Assembly (NCBI RefSeq): GCF_965363235.1
Contig: NC_134839.1
Coordinates: 55,891,560-55,955,559 of the forward strand
Length of the DNA stretch: 64,000 nt
Source: Mytilus galloprovincialis
Lineage: Eukaryota > Mollusca > Bivalvia > Mytilida > Mytilidae
Direction: 5' to 3'
Positions 1 to 13,387 of this stretch are shown here, one piece after another. A program made the translations under genes and the position numbers. A model generated the notes under the pieces. The model was not told the origin of the DNA and searched no databases. It saw nothing but the letters and a program-made list of their open reading frames with translations. Position 1 is the first letter of the stretch, and every line of letters starts with the position of its first letter.

Positions 1-719
1 AATTCTATAAAATAAAAGTTTAAATCCTTTAGTTTCATGCTATTTGACAAATTGACACCACCAAATCATTTAGGGAAGTTGCCAAAGTACAGATTCTATA
101 TTTACAGACTTCACCTCTTAGGTCCGAGAACACAATTAATTCGTAGTGCATTTCTTTTAGAACATAAATGAAAATTAAAAAAATCCCACCTGCGCTTTCT
201 CAATGAAATTTTTACAGTGTGTTGTACTACTTTTGGGACAAGTTATATCAAAATTATAGAAAACTTCATCGCCTCTAACTCAAAATATGGACAATTTTGT
301 GTTTAGGGTGTCTTGAAATCTTTTGACAGCTTCCGAAGTGCTAATTTTTAACCTTTTTCAGCTGGACCAAATCACTACTTTCCTGTAAAATTCTGGACCC
401 AAATTTTTTTACAGTGTAATTTCACCCCACTACTTACAATTTGAGGCATTAAACATGGAGAAATAAATTTGGAAGGGGTTTAAAAATTATTGGCAAGTAA
501 CCCACTGTTAACAATAGGGACTATATTCGTGAACAACGAAAATCAAGGGACGACAATTGTGGTCTCGGACCATATGTATAAGACATGATTGGTACATACT
601 GATCTTTAAAATAGGGAGGCATTTGCGTTTGAACTAATTTATGATGAAGGATATTGCCCAAGTAGACGGAATCGAGACCTTAGTTGGCAAAGGAAAGTTT
701 AAGACAAGATCTTTTCCTC
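1..719. other. No gene recognised
   Basis: AT-rich sequence with no long open frame, no convincing exon and no repeat that I recognise. It lies downstream of the 3' end of the minus-strand gene that ends at 1312. Confidence 0.4.
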
Positions 720-1035
720 TTTTTTCATCTTTCCAATGCGAACTGGTTTGAAAAGTCTGTGACTTGGAATATCCGAAATGATAGCTGTAAATTTGTAATG
801 GTTAGAATGAGGGTTTGTAATAGTGGTTTTGAAAAACTTAGGATTTTCTTATCCCAGACATAGATTACCTTAGCCGTATTTGGCACAACTTTTCGGAATT
901 TTGGATCCTCAATGCTCTTCAACTTTTTACTTGTTTGGTTTTATAAAGATTTTGATATGAGCGTCACTGATAAGTCTTATGTAGACGAAACGCGCGTCTG
1001 GCGTACTAAATTATAATCCTGGTACCTTTGATAAA
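720..1035 (-). repeat. Mussel interspersed repeat, family R1
   Basis: The copy ends with the block reading 'gagcgtcactgataagtc', 'acgaaacgcgcgtctggcg' and 'cctggtacctttgataa', which recurs at 4310-4590, 4850-5245 and 55190-55650. Its reverse strand gives a short open frame beginning KSIEDPKF that recurs with each copy, so this frame belongs to the repeat and not to a host gene. I recognise the family from mussel genomic sequence but cannot assign it to a transposon class. Confidence 0.7.
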
Positions 1036-1311
1036 TATAATTCCAACATAAATTGAACGGAGAATGAAGTTTAAACACCATTCACTATATTCTATCAAGA
1101 TTGATGTTTTTATGTCTTATAATTACCGATGAACTTGTCCTTGCAAAAGTTTATATCCAACGTAAAACATATACAGTTTAAAATTTAGTTAAAACAAGTT
1201 TATGATAAATAAAGATGCAATTTCTTAACGGAAAATATAAAACTAATGCATATAAAATGAAAAATAAATTGTTATATGACTATTGTTTCTTATTAATCTA
1301 TTAAATACAAT

Positions 1312-4300
1312 TCATCGTTCAAAGTTTTGAAATTCTCCTGGCATATTACTAAGTTCTTTAATGGTAGGGAATTTCTTTGTATCCCTAATTCTTTTAGTCA
1401 CCGTTATATCTGGTTGAGGTCTTGGGGTCTTGGATGCTCTGGGTTTTAAATCAACTGAAAACACTGATAAATTTGCTTCAGACATAACCATATCAATACT
1501 AGAAGGTCTCTGAATCGATAATGGTGTTGAAGTTCTAGGATCATAACTAAAAGAATTGTTAAAACTATTGTCATGAGCTGCTGTTTTAATTGTTCCATTT
1601 GTGATTTTATTTTTGCGCATGCTCATTGTTCGACTCTTTGCCTGAGGGTCATGAACATATTGACTCATTCTACTTTGAGGTGGAAAAATGGATGCTGCCT
1701 TGCTCATTCTACTGGCTGCTGCTTCTCTATTATATGCATCTTTATTTGCAGCATCCTTAGCCTTTAACACTGCGATAACACGCAATTCTCTCTCTAAGTT
1801 AGTTTTCACTCTGTCGATAACCAGCGCCTGGTTACGTTTACGTTCACTTTCTTCACGCACCTGGGTAGCAACTCGACTTTTCATTGTGTCTATTGTCGCT
1901 ATGTGGGGTTGTGGTTTCGTTACTAATTTAAGCTGTCCTTCTGGTTCTTGAAACTCGGCGTTTTGTTTCCATTGTTGAAGTTCCATGCTCTGTGGTTGAC
2001 CATTCCTGATTGGTTTCACTACAAGTTTAGGCTCTGTTATTATTTCCTTGTTTACCATGGTATTGGTGTCTGACAAAGTAAACACAGTATGGGCTCCTCT
2101 AGGAAGAGTTTTTGGAACTAATAAAAATAAAAAATAAATAATCTATTAATATGCTAATTAGATTTATTCTCTAACTCTAATCTAAGAGAAGAAATTCTAA
2201 ACATTTTGCATTTGTCACGCACATAAACATACATATTTTGATTTATTACACTATATATTGTGTTGTATGTATTGACGTTAAAGGGACACTAGCTGTCAAA
2301 TTCATGTTCTCCGATTTGAATTAAATTCTCATATTTGATTTATAAGAATGTAACACATTTATCCAAACTATTAAAAGTATAAAATAAACAATTTACAGGG
2401 CATGGGCTCTAAAATATGTAGCTTCATTTCGTGTGTATTTTTGTTAAGACGCCATCTTAATAACCATCTAGGTGACCACCGACGGTCATATAACCCAACC
2501 AATCAACTATCGAATTGACCTTCGAAGTCCTCCGATGACCATATAACGATGTAAACATAAATATAGATATAAAAAGATTAAGCGAACCCGTGTAATTGAA
2601 TCTTTTTAGGTCTGTTTATTTTCATATTATAGATTAAAAATATATGTTTATCATCGTTTTTACCTGTATAAGAATGTGTTTTTTGTTGGATCGAACCAGT
2701 CAATCAAATGATTAAATTCAAGTTCACATGAATACGGATTCAATATGAGGTCGAATTATTCACATGCGAGTGAATAATTTATCATCAATGTTTTTTTTAG
2801 CTTATTTTGACAAAATTGAACAATTATTTCACAATTATTTCACTATTTCCTTTTTTTATTAATGATTGAACAAAAAATATTATATTTTAGATTTTTTATA
2901 TATCTCGTAGCTAGTGCTCCTTTACCGCCACCGCTTTGGTTACAAATCTATTTTGAAAACGGTACGAATAAGGTAACACTTTTGAATATAGCTAGTGCTC
3001 CTTTAATGCCTCGACCGCTTTGGTTAAAAATCTATTTTGAAAACGGTACGAATAAGGTAACATTTTTGAATCTAGCAGTTTGATTATTCCACGATAGACC
3101 TCATTTTGGCGAATAAGACATTCACATTTTCTAGTTATTTTTCGAAATATTTGAAATTTGATTGATTTGCAGTAATATTCCGTTTATTTATCTCTCTTTG
3201 GATTGAACGCATTTGGGAAAAAGATCTGTTCCATTGCAAGTAATCAATTGCATGACTGAATATTAAATAAAATAAAATTCTAACTAAATTATAAACTATC
3301 GGTCTTATGATTGCTTTAATAATTTAATATTAGATACAACTATCGATACAAAATGAATAGATACTAATGAATCTAATCCAAGATCGAACCAAATTCTGAT
3401 TTAGAATACTGTTATCTTTGGTTTGTGTGGTCTGGAATCTGTCTGTTTTCAGATATTGTTATCTTAATTCTGTATTATTTCAGAATTTTTCTATTTCTTC
3501 TTTGCATTAGCCCATGTGACAAACGGTTGATTGCTTTTTCTGATTACATAAATACATTGTTGCTGTAGATTTTCAAAAATTAAACATAATAGGAGATTCA
3601 AATGGCGTTAGATGCATGCATGACAACCGATACCCTGTTCTTTTGATTTCATGATATTCTTCGTTTCATTACATTGATTCGTATCTATTTGTTTAATGCA
3701 TTTATAAGATTTGAAAATCGATAAACCACTGTTATCTCTAATATATATAATGCAATTTACCATTTGCTGATTGACAAGATCATGGAAATTTGACTATACT
3801 TACTGATAATGATTTTCTTTGTGTGTTTTTCAATATAACTTCTATAACAACAAATACCAATTACTAGACCCAGAAATATGATTAACATAAGACTGAACAC
3901 TATTGCAAAGATTGCTGCAATAGACAATGGATCATCGGGCGGTGTTACTGGTGCTGAAAGTAGAGAGATTAAACTGATGTTCGGCTGATTCGTTGTTTAA
4001 GAATCTAAAAGATTGCGGATAATTGCTATGTTTGCACACAAATGTGAAAACCGAAAGTAATGCAACTAGATGACTAAACTAAAAAATTGTCATCACAACA
4101 TACGGTGTACGCTTTTGAAAATATTTTAATAAATAACATAGATGTAAAAAAGTTACATGCATATTTTTAGCCCTATATAATTTAAAGATTTAAAGAGCAT
4201 TGAAAACCGAAGAAAAAAAAAACATTTGTACCAAATATGACTTGGGGTAGAGCAACTCGAATAGTTAAACATTTTATAAGCACTCAAGAAATAATAAACA

Positions 4301-7300
4301 TACAATATGAAGTCTGATGACATGAATATCAATAATGTGGTCATTTTTATAAATTTTCTGTTTAAAAAACTTTGAATTTTTCGAAAAACTAAGGATTTTC
4401 TTATCCCAGGCACAGATTAACTTAACCGTATTTGGTATAACTTTTTGAAATTTTCGATCCTCAATGCTCTTCAACTTTGTGATTGTTTGGCTTTATAAAT
4501 ATTTTGATATGAGCGTCACTGATGAGTCTTATGTAGACGAAACGCGCGTCTGACGTACTAAATTATAATCCTGGTACCTTTGATAACTATCGTATATACC
4601 GGTAAATTTTTTACCAACATAAGTCACCCCTCCCCTCGACATTCCTATAGACTATAGAATAGCAAATCATGATATCAAGAAATTTATTAAAATAATCAGA
4701 TAGAACAAGTGGCTAGCAAATATCAATGTATTACTCGGTTATTTTAGAAAAGCTAAAGTAATTTAAGAGATCATTATATTAAACATTCCTTTTTGTTTAC
4801 AAATCAATACAGCATACATATATGAACCAATATTCCCGCTAGTCAGTTTGGTCTGGCGCAAATACACAATTTCAATCCTGGTATCTATGATGAGTTTATT
4901 TACAACCACTGGGTCGATGCCACTGCTGGTGAAGTTTTTATTCCCCGAGGGTATCACAAGCCCAGTAGTCACGAATTATCATTGATATGGTCATTATTAT
5001 AAATTAACTATTTACAAAACTTTGAATTTTTGAAATACTAAGGCTTTTCTACCTCAGGAATAGATTACCTTAGCTGTATTTGGCAAAAATTTTAGGAATG
5101 TTTGGTCCTCAATGCTCTTCAACTCGGACTTTGTTGGCCTTTTTAACTTTTTTTTATTCGAGCGTCAGTAGTGAGTCTTTTGTAAACGAAAAGCTTGTCT
5201 AGTGCAAATACAAAATTTTAATCCTGGTATCTATGAGGAGTTTATTTGAGCTAGTATTTTAAATGATAAGGTAGAACTAGATCAAATTCAAGATATGGAC
5301 TAGTGTATTATTGATTTCAACACTTAGCAATTAATTGGCAACATTATAACTCTTGAAAAATTTCAGTTGATACAAATGTACAACGGTTGGGAACGGTAAT
5401 ATAAAATCATTTTGTAAAGTATTCGATCGGTTGTACCTAGAATTTAAAGCAAGTTAATACTCACCACAGGATGCTGAAAATAGTGTATAATTAAAATTGA
5501 GAAAGACATTGATTAACTTGATCCATAAAATGTATTTTATAACACAATCGATAGCATTAATTATCATAACCAGATATATCTTTAAGATTCATGATAGTTT
5601 GTACGTTGTTTTCCCTAAAAATATAACCTCGATTGCAAGTATTCCTTTGATTTTGTAAGTAAAAGACATTTCTAATGTATATTATGTTCTTGATAAACAC
5701 TTTATGGCAAGTTTTAATTGAAATGGTTATGGCAGCAATAATGTTAAATTGATCATACCAATCTTTATCTGAGCAAAACAGTGGCATTATTACTCATATA
5801 TCTAACACTAGTACCTTTAATTATGGCTTTGCATTTGTATGTGCTCTTAAAGAAACAGGAAACACAGTCAAAAAGGATTTCGTATATGGCCTTTACAAAT
5901 ATTACTTCAATATAAACCTATACCTTCGAATTGCTTTCGAAAAGTCATAATTTAATTCATGGTTACTTATGTAAATGTGTTCATGTTGGAAGATACCAAA
6001 GATAGACCAACAAAACCATTGCGAAAAAGGTATACAATAACCCTAAAACATGGGTAATCTCAGATACACAGGAGGACAAACAAATCCTGCTTCTCTAGTG
6101 CTATCGTCGTGTAAGTCTCAGTTGGGGATGTTATAATCTTAGACAATAGGAACGGAATCTAACTTAGACAATCGGCACATATTTCTGTTCATCTGTGGCA
6201 CGGATATTCCATAATAGTTAACTAAACCATGATGGAATCCTTAAAACTTTAGATGGGATTGCATCAACTTTACTACTACAAAGCTACAAACTTTGGTTCA
6301 ATAGATTCCTTGAAACCAGAAACCAGCTATCAAGGAAAATCAGGAAGGAAACACAAACTCTGGAGTATCGTATCAACTGGGAGATATTTAATCCATATGC
6401 AGACACTACTGAAGTGTCAATAGGAAGCTTCTGTATGAGGTATATCTTAAATAAATCATAAGAACAAATCGACAAGAAGACAAGATGCCGATTGTCTATT
6501 AAAAACAGGTTATAAAAACGTAACAAATGTGTCGTCATTTAACAATAAATCAAGCATCTTGTTAATATCAGTTTCAAAGAACTTTTTGTTTGAATGAAAG
6601 TGGCTTTTCACGAAGTATGACTTATTCCGTCCTAAAGCAAGATATTTGCATAAACATTGAAAATTACATAGCATATTTTGAGTGACAATTTTTGACAATT
6701 TTTTGAATAAGTTTATGCTGTAGTATATAAACATAGAAAAAAAAGGTGAAAAAACAAAGTGAATCTTCAAAATCAATATTTGTAATGTTAACAACTTACT
6801 GACAGTTGTGAGTTGAAGAAGAGCACCATCTGTAGGAAGAACCGTCGGACTGGAACCCGATGAACATTTATTTGGACTTTGACTGACCATTGTAATATTG
6901 GTATCAAATTCAACCGTCTAAAAATAATATAAACAAAAAATTTAAGACCTCACGTTGTTAAATTCTGTTCTCAGTTCGGTCATAACAGTAGATAATAACT
7001 TATAATGTCAGAAGAATATAATTATTGTTTTTTTTTCTTGAAAGAATATAAACGGAAGGATATGGAGTATCCATTCATGACACAAAATCAGTATGTGCAC
7101 AGCAAAACCCATAAAAACAAAAGAGCAGCGCTTTTATTAATATTTTCATCTTAAAGTCATAATGAGGCCCACCTAAGTCATACGAAGCAAAAAAAAAATT
7201 CAACTCATAGTCATTTTAGGACACCCTTACACCAGCTTGATTGTTTTTCGGGGGGAAGGTGATTGTAAGTCTTACCATTAGAAGAGTATATGTAGGTGTG

Positions 7301-10300
7301 TATGCGAGTGATTCTGTATGCACACTCGATTCGCTTCATGTAAAGCAATAATATGATAGCAAAAATAATCAAAAACAAAATGCAACATTAACATTTTTAT
7401 TTTACTCACAAAACACGTAAATCGTTTTGTTGACGCTCCATTGACAGAAGTATCAAAGTTGTAAACCCCTACATAATAAACACTGGTACTTGTTGTATCT
7501 TGGAATGATGTGATACAACCTAATGATCCAGACGCTGGAATGAATAATAATAATATATAGATTTATTCATAGTATGTAATGTATAATGAATTTGAAAGTC
7601 AGTCGAGCTTTTTGTCATTGATTGGATTTGTTTTGTTTAGGTAGTTAGTTTAACTAGGTTTTCGCTATAAAACAAGCAAGACCTATAGTTGTTAATTTCT
7701 GTGTCATTTGGGCTCTTGTGGAGAGATGTCTCATTGGCAATCATACCACATAGTCTTTTTTCTAAGGGTATTTTTTTTGTCTAGATAAATAATGTGTGTT
7801 AAAGATAACCAGTAGTAGGGAAGATATTAGCCTAACATAAAACTGCATTAATATAACATCAGCTATAATTTATATATTAGTGAAAAGAATGAATAACTTT
7901 GCTCCATTAACAGAAACTATTTTTTACTAAATTGCTAAGTTATATGTGTGATTTCATAGTTAACGTAAAAGACACCACTGTAGATTTTGCTAATGCCGCT
8001 AAAAGGTAGCACTCACACCCGCAAAGTGTAAAGCGATTAATATAACTTGAAATAACTTGTTTCCATATCCAATATACATAAATATGTTTAAAACTTTAAA
8101 TAAAAGCTGAGTTTATGAAAAATTGTGAATTTTTATTTTGAACCATATAAAAAGAGTATTGTTCTCCATTCCGACAATTTTAGACTTTCACTGATTAACT
8201 GCTCGATCATAAATTGCAACTACTATAACTCTAATGGTAAACTAAAAAAGAAATGTTTATATAGTTTTATTTGCTACATTGTTGCGTCAATAAAATAACT
8301 ACTGGCTGTCCTACGTTTGCCTGAAATGTTCACTTGTGCGGAATGACCGAGTGTTGATTCACATTTCGAGTGAAGCATGCATATCAGATGACGCTTTTCC
8401 TTTCAACTCATCAAAAAGTGCCCTTTTTGGAGTTAATGCGATTCCCTAAGCCTTTATTGCACCATTGGCTTGTATGTTCTAAATGAATTTATGAGAGTAA
8501 AACATCGGTAAACAACTTTTGATTCTGAATAAACACAATGTGTCTTTTGAACAAACGTATTCTTCATACTTCGTCTGATAGCTGCTATGCTGTTTCTTTC
8601 GTAAAAATATTTCAAAAATGTCATCAAATGCATCATACTTTCAAATTGAATAAGTATGAATTCAAATTAATAACACAAAAAAAGATCTGTTGAACAACAA
8701 TAAAAAGATATCAAGATATCACGGGACAAAAAGCATACAATATGATGACCAAAATTAGAAAAAATCCAAACATAAAATATTAATCTAAACAAAAATAAAG
8801 ACCTAAAAACATGACTCCCATTAAAAAAAGTAGATGCTATGGATGGAAAGCTCACGTGATATTTATCGTGGCTCATAATTGGGCAATCAAACTGTTGATG
8901 GGTCACTCCATACTCTCTAATAACTTGTGTAGGTAGCACGAAAAGACGACGGAACTATCTTTGGTTTTCAGAAATGTAAGTGATAATATGAGTAAGGTAA
9001 AAAAAAAACCAGATTTTTAAATTCCTCCCGCGATCTTATTAATAGTAAAAGACAAAATCAGTGCAATGAAGATATGATTTATTGCAAGGCACTGTTTTAA
9101 GTAAAACAGACCATTCACTCAGATGTTTTAGACCCAATTATATTGTGTTTTATTTGAAAAAAATTAGCTACTTTATATATTTACCTGAATATCCAACGAA
9201 CTGACTTCCACATGCAGTATTATTTAGAGTGATAATAGTTGTATTAGAACACCCTTCCCAGTAAGCAGATACTCCACATTCCGATGAAGCGGTTCCAAAG
9301 TTCATGGTATAGGTAAAATCACCAAGCAAAGGTACAGGAACAGCGCTTAGTCCTTCCTTTGCTGAAGCTGTTTAATATATAAGTTAACTAGTACAACAAG
9401 AATACGCAGACATGTTTACCATTAAAGACTTACACAAATCATATATCTAAATTAAATCATTTTTATATGACGTTTTTGGAGTACCTATTAACTACTACAG
9501 TAAAGCCTTCTTATGTTTTCTCTGTCGGTTTTTGATACAAAGTGAGGAAATCAGTAGTCTCGTGTTCTTTTTTTGTGATTACGTGATAAACAGAAATGCA
9601 GTTCTAAGTCAGGTTTTCAGTCGAAATAATCCAGAAAACCTAGAAATATACTGATTCAGTATAATGAACATTCGACATAGTATTCTATTCTTATTTTCAA
9701 TGTAATTTGAAATATTTAACATTCATTATCGTTATTCGTATGAAATATTTGGAAAAAGAATAGTCTTGTTATGTTTATATAAGTTAAGTTCTAAACAACT
9801 CACCAGGATTTACAAGCATATGAAATTCACCGACTCCTGGTGAAGTATTACACACATCGGCTTCTGTTACACTCGTAACCGTTGTTGCAACAGGGACTAC
9901 ATCGCCAAAATTCAAATTGTCTTGATCACCTGAAATGATATGTCAAAGACTTAAGCTATAAGTCTTTTTAACGAAAATGTCTTTTCTTTATTTAAAAATA
10001 CACGAACATTTTTCAAAGACAACAGTCTTATAATTGGTGCGCCAGATGCGCGTTACGTAAATAAAATTGAAAATGGAAATGGGGAATGTGTGAAAGAGTC
10101 TATGTCAGACCCATCAGTAGAACATGAATCAAAACAGAACAAAAGGCAGAATCAAACGCAAAGTTGAAGATAATTAAAAAACTAAACAGTAAAACAAAAA
10201 ATAATACGGTGACAAAATAGAAGTTTATTCAAATATCAATTGAAAGCTTGTTGGAAGAAAAAAAGCCACTTACTTGATCTGAGGTAATAATAAAATGATG

Positions 10301-12106
10301 AAGTCGTTAATGATTTTATTTCGAAGCATATCCATACATTAATAGTAAAACCACCAAGAATACCTAGCGTGACAGACTCAACACTTCTGAAAAATAAAAC
10401 AAATAGTAAGTATTTGTAGGATGCATATCTCTTTTATTTCTAGGTACAAAATATACATTCCTTGTACATATACTGGTTGAAGACCGTGTTATGGAATATT
10501 AAAATGTCTTTTGAAGAATTCTTTTTTGATGAGATTTGCCTGTACCGTATCCCTCGTCGTCTGATTTAATATTCTTCAAAATAAAATTCATTTGTAACAA
10601 AAAAATTATAGAGTCCTAGAAATATGCCATTAAGGTGATAACATATATTATTAACTCATCAAAGATACCAGGCTAATAATGTAGTATGACAGGCGTGCGA
10701 TACACCTATTTAAATGATGAGAGGAATATTAAATAAATTTCGATGAGATTTTGAAGCCCAATACCAAATTTAGAGTTGTGCCAGTTCACATCGCAAATAA
10801 CTATTTTTTTTTGGCATATCTTTGAAATCTTTGCGCCGTGTTTGGAAATTTTAAAATTTTACCAGCGTCTGTGATGTCCGCTTACATTGTATAAACTTTC
10901 AAGATTTTGATAGTGTCTCAATTTGAATATATTGACATGATTCATTTGACATCGAGCTATTACCGAAGAAGGATATCTGTTATCCGAAATATCTAATATT
11001 TGTTCATTTTATAGTTATTTAATGGTGATGTTGTACCCTTTTTGACTTGTTATATATTATATTTTGTAGTGTACAGAATCATATTGCATGATCCATCGCC
11101 CTGTAAGATTGATCGTTGACTATTTATTCAGTCATTTTATATATAGTTATAAATGTTACTTACTTTGATACATACATATCACCATTATTTAGTTGACAAG
11201 TAAAGTTTGTATTGGTGAAACCACTAACGAATGTTTTCGTCTCCATGTTCATAGAAGAATCTGTAAAGGCGATAGTCCCATAAACGCTGTCGTGCCATGT
11301 TCCTCGTAAATCACTTGGATAAGTACAAAGACCACCTTAAAACCATAAAAAAGTTACAGTAAAATATCTTCCGCTGAGCAAGAAACTTCCAATGAAATGT
11401 TTGATAATTGATCATCTGAACTAGGAGTTTAATGAGAGGAAAACATGGGAAAGATTTTTTAAAGGAATGTTAAAAGTAGATTTTTTTAAAGAAATAAGTG
11501 GCATTTGTTCTGTTGTTTATTGCAGTATGTTATATTTGTTTTTTTCGTTAGTCCTTATATTAATTATAAGGCCGTTGGTTCTATTATTTTTTTCATGTCA
11601 AGTATTTTTTAAGCTAATTATTTGGTATGAGTATTGATCAATGTTAAGCTTTTCGGTGACTTATAGTTGATTACGTCAACGTCATTTTGGTCTCTGGTTC
11701 ATATTTGTTTCATTTGAAATCAATCAACATCACCTTATTTAAGATGTTTATCAATCTTGAATACTGTCCATTTATAACAGGAACCATAACTTTCATTGTT
11801 TTGCTAGTCGTTAAGGAGCTTTTTGCTTTTATTAGTGATGTTGAATTATAAGTTATAGTTTTTCTGGTGCCATCAATATGTTGATGAGTCAATCTTGTGA
11901 TTATTTGATTTGATGGGACGAAAAATATATAGTTGTACCGGCAAACGAAGTATGTAACACACCTCGGAATTATTATAGAACTACATATACAAAAATACTC
12001 ACAACTTTGACGAAGTAACAGAAACAAGCCATAAAACAGTCGTACGTCACGTACCAACATTTTGATCCATCAGAAATATTCCAAAGATTAAAATAATATG
12101 TAACAT
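1312..12106 (-). CDS. Gene C: type I membrane protein with DUF704x-like ectodomain and unique tail
   Basis: Ten exons (minus): 12106-12055, 11335-11164, 10386-10274, 9929-9804, 9367-9185, 7534-7410, 6917-6800, 5473-5465, 3953-3804, 2117-1312. Together they make 1854 nt, 617 aa. Residues 1-17 are a hydrophobic signal peptide (MLHIILIFGIF...). Residues about 18-299 form a cysteine-rich ectodomain starting CTYPSDLRGTWHDSVYGTI, aligned exon for exon with genes A and B. There is no Thr-rich stalk. The membrane helix is at about 310-336 and ends in CCY. The 280-residue tail resembles neither A nor B. It has a charged, probably helical stretch (MKSRVATQVREESERKRNQ to NREAAASRMSKAAS) and Ser/Pro-rich ends. 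The gene is divergent from A. The ectodomain family (DUF7042-DUF7045 type) is my recollection of the pattern; its function is unknown. Confidence 0.82.
2280..2510 (+). repeat. Interspersed repeat, family R11
   Basis: The stretch from 'gggacactagctgtcaaattc' to 'gccatcttaataaccatc' and 'gacggtcatataaccc' recurs in reverse orientation at about 39120-39345, inside gene B. Here it lies in the last intron of gene C. No coding capacity is visible. Confidence 0.65.
2910..3074. repeat. Two-copy tandem repeat, about 81 bp
   Basis: The unit 2910-2990 ('gctagtgctcctttaccgcc...') is repeated at 2991-3074 with a 3-bp expansion and a few substitutions. It sits in the last intron of gene C. Both units are open in the same plus-strand frame (ASAPL..PLWL.IYFENGTNK twice), which follows from the unit being a multiple of three with no stop. 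No start or splice context supports an exon. Confidence 0.85.
4310..4590 (-). repeat. R1 repeat copy
   Basis: Second copy of the R1 family in an intron of gene C, with the same 'gagcgtcactgatgagtc' and 'acgaaacgcgcgtctgac' end and the same KSIED reverse-strand frame as at 720-1035. Confidence 0.7.
4850..5245 (-). repeat. R1 repeat copy with direct repeats at its ends
   Basis: A more diverged R1 copy. A block of about 45 bp ('caaatac.caatttcaatcctggtatctatga' type) occurs both at 4855-4895 and at 5203-5245, so the body is bounded by direct repeats about 350 bp apart. The body includes the 'ccactgggtcgatgccact' segment also seen at about 55535. Confidence 0.6.
5465..5473 (-). other. Conserved 9-nt micro-exon of gene C (exon 8)
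   Basis: On the minus strand the sequence reads ...TTTTCAG|CATCCTGTG|GTGAGT, giving T-S-C across the junctions at phase 1 on both sides. Micro-exons of the same length, phase and position occur in gene A (20270-20278) and gene B (40374-40382), each carrying one cysteine. Skipping it would keep the reading frame but remove that cysteine. Confidence 0.8.
7615..7765 (+). repeat. Mussel interspersed repeat, family R3
   Basis: It contains 'cctatagttgttaatttctg' and 'gtctcattggcaatcatacc', a signature repeated at 37200-37555 and, in reverse, near 38955-39120 and 39615-39870. It is intronic to gene C. Confidence 0.7.
10025..10160 (+). repeat. Fragments of R1 and R4 repeats
   Basis: A short 'gcgccagatgcgcgtt' R1 end is joined to an R4 start ('gaaaatggaaatggggaatg' followed by an 'agagt..atgtcagaccc' body). 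Another small R1-like piece ('catcaaagataccaggct') lies at about 10655-10700. All are intronic to gene C. Confidence 0.5.
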
Positions 12107-12117
12107 TTTTTCTTCAT
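12088..12117 (-). promoter_or_regulatory. uORF overlapping the gene C start
   Basis: An ATG at 12117 opens a 9-codon frame (MKKKCYILF, stop at 12090-12088) that runs out of frame across the main start codon at 12106. If transcription starts upstream, ribosomes must leaky-scan past it. Genes A and B have comparable short upstream frames. Confidence 0.5.
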
Positions 12118-13387
12118 TTTGATATTTTACAAAAGGATGGCTATTTAAACCTATGGCAAAAACCTGCCATTCAAATTAACAATTTTAGATTATTTTTCGC
12201 ATGTTTTATTGTTTAAACAAAAGACAAGATTTTAAATTTGTAACTCAATATTGCATGTGTTATTTTACCTTTGTTCATGTTTAGTATCTATGTGTTGATA
12301 TTAACAACCGGATTAATTACCTACAAATTAAAAGTCGTAAAAATCATTTCATTTTTTAAACACCAATTATTTGAATATGTTTATCATAAAAGAGAGGTTG
12401 TTAAATAGACCAATAGATTGTATATTTATTTCAATTGAAGGATCGACAATATTTAACAAAAATGTAGACGATTTTCGAAGGAATGCATTGAAAAGATGTG
12501 TAAAAAATTTAAAGACTTCGTTTTTAATTTGTTGACACTGTTTTTATCAGTTCATCAATGCAACAGATTCTTACAACACACTCAAACCAAAAAAGAGATG
12601 ATTTTATCATTCAAAACATTGAAAATTTCATTGCACTTCCAAAAGTAAAACACATTTAAATTTAATAATTTATTTTATGAGCGCTTACTGTTAAGTCCAC
12701 AATTGCAACTCCCCCCCCCACCCCCCCCACCCCACCCCCCCCCGGTGTTTTGTACAAATATTTTTCATTTTCTAGTGCTTAGGTGCATCAGGCTCTTTCC
12801 TTTCATGTACCGCGTCCTTATAAAAAGAACTTTACTTACGAGATGTAGGGTTCAAATCACTTAGTTAATAGATGAATTTTAATTTGGTAGAATTAAAAAA
12901 GTAAATTAAAAAGCAAGACCGAACGAAAAAAGAATGGAAGAAAGAAACTGATAATATAAATAACCATAATAGAAAGAAAGTAAATAAGCAGAATGAGAAT
13001 ATATATAAAAAAAATTCCAGTAGTCGAACTTGTTTCCCATATGAATGTTGTTCAACTTCTAGTATTAAGAGCACACGCATTATTAACTAAAATTATAAAA
13101 CGAAATTATATCAACAGAGAATACAGATAAATATCATAAGACAAACAAGGGAACGTTATGGGACAAACTGTATGGAAACCAATGAAATCTTTAATCATTC
13201 GATTAACATCAACAAAGTCAAAGTATTTAAGTCTTGTTCCTTACCCGTGACCCCATGAAATCGTTGAATATCACTAATGTTCCTTTTCATTTGTTTTAAA
13301 CAAATAAGCTAAGTCATTCAATGAGTTTTATTGTAACACTAACTTCTAAATATTAATGGTGGAAAGGACATTATAAACATTACACAA
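12107..13387. promoter_or_regulatory. Divergent intergenic region between genes C and A
   Basis: About 1.28 kb separates the two opposed start codons, so it should contain both promoters. A TTTAAATA-like element lies near 12140 for gene C (minus); no clear TATA was seen for A. A C-rich low-complexity run occurs at about 12712-12743. No third gene is visible. The open frames on the minus strand around 12865-13080 are phenylalanine-rich translations of AT-rich DNA. Confidence 0.5.
13356..13376 (+). promoter_or_regulatory. uORF upstream of gene A
   Basis: A 6-codon frame (MVERTL, stop TAA) ends 11 nt before the start codon at 13388. The corresponding uORF of gene B begins with the same bases, ATGGTGGA. 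Confidence 0.45.

Noticed and set aside
725-922. Recurrent short ORFs beginning KSIED at about 0.8, 4.4 and 55.4 kb
   Set aside because: They move with the R1 repeat and decay with it; they are not host genes.
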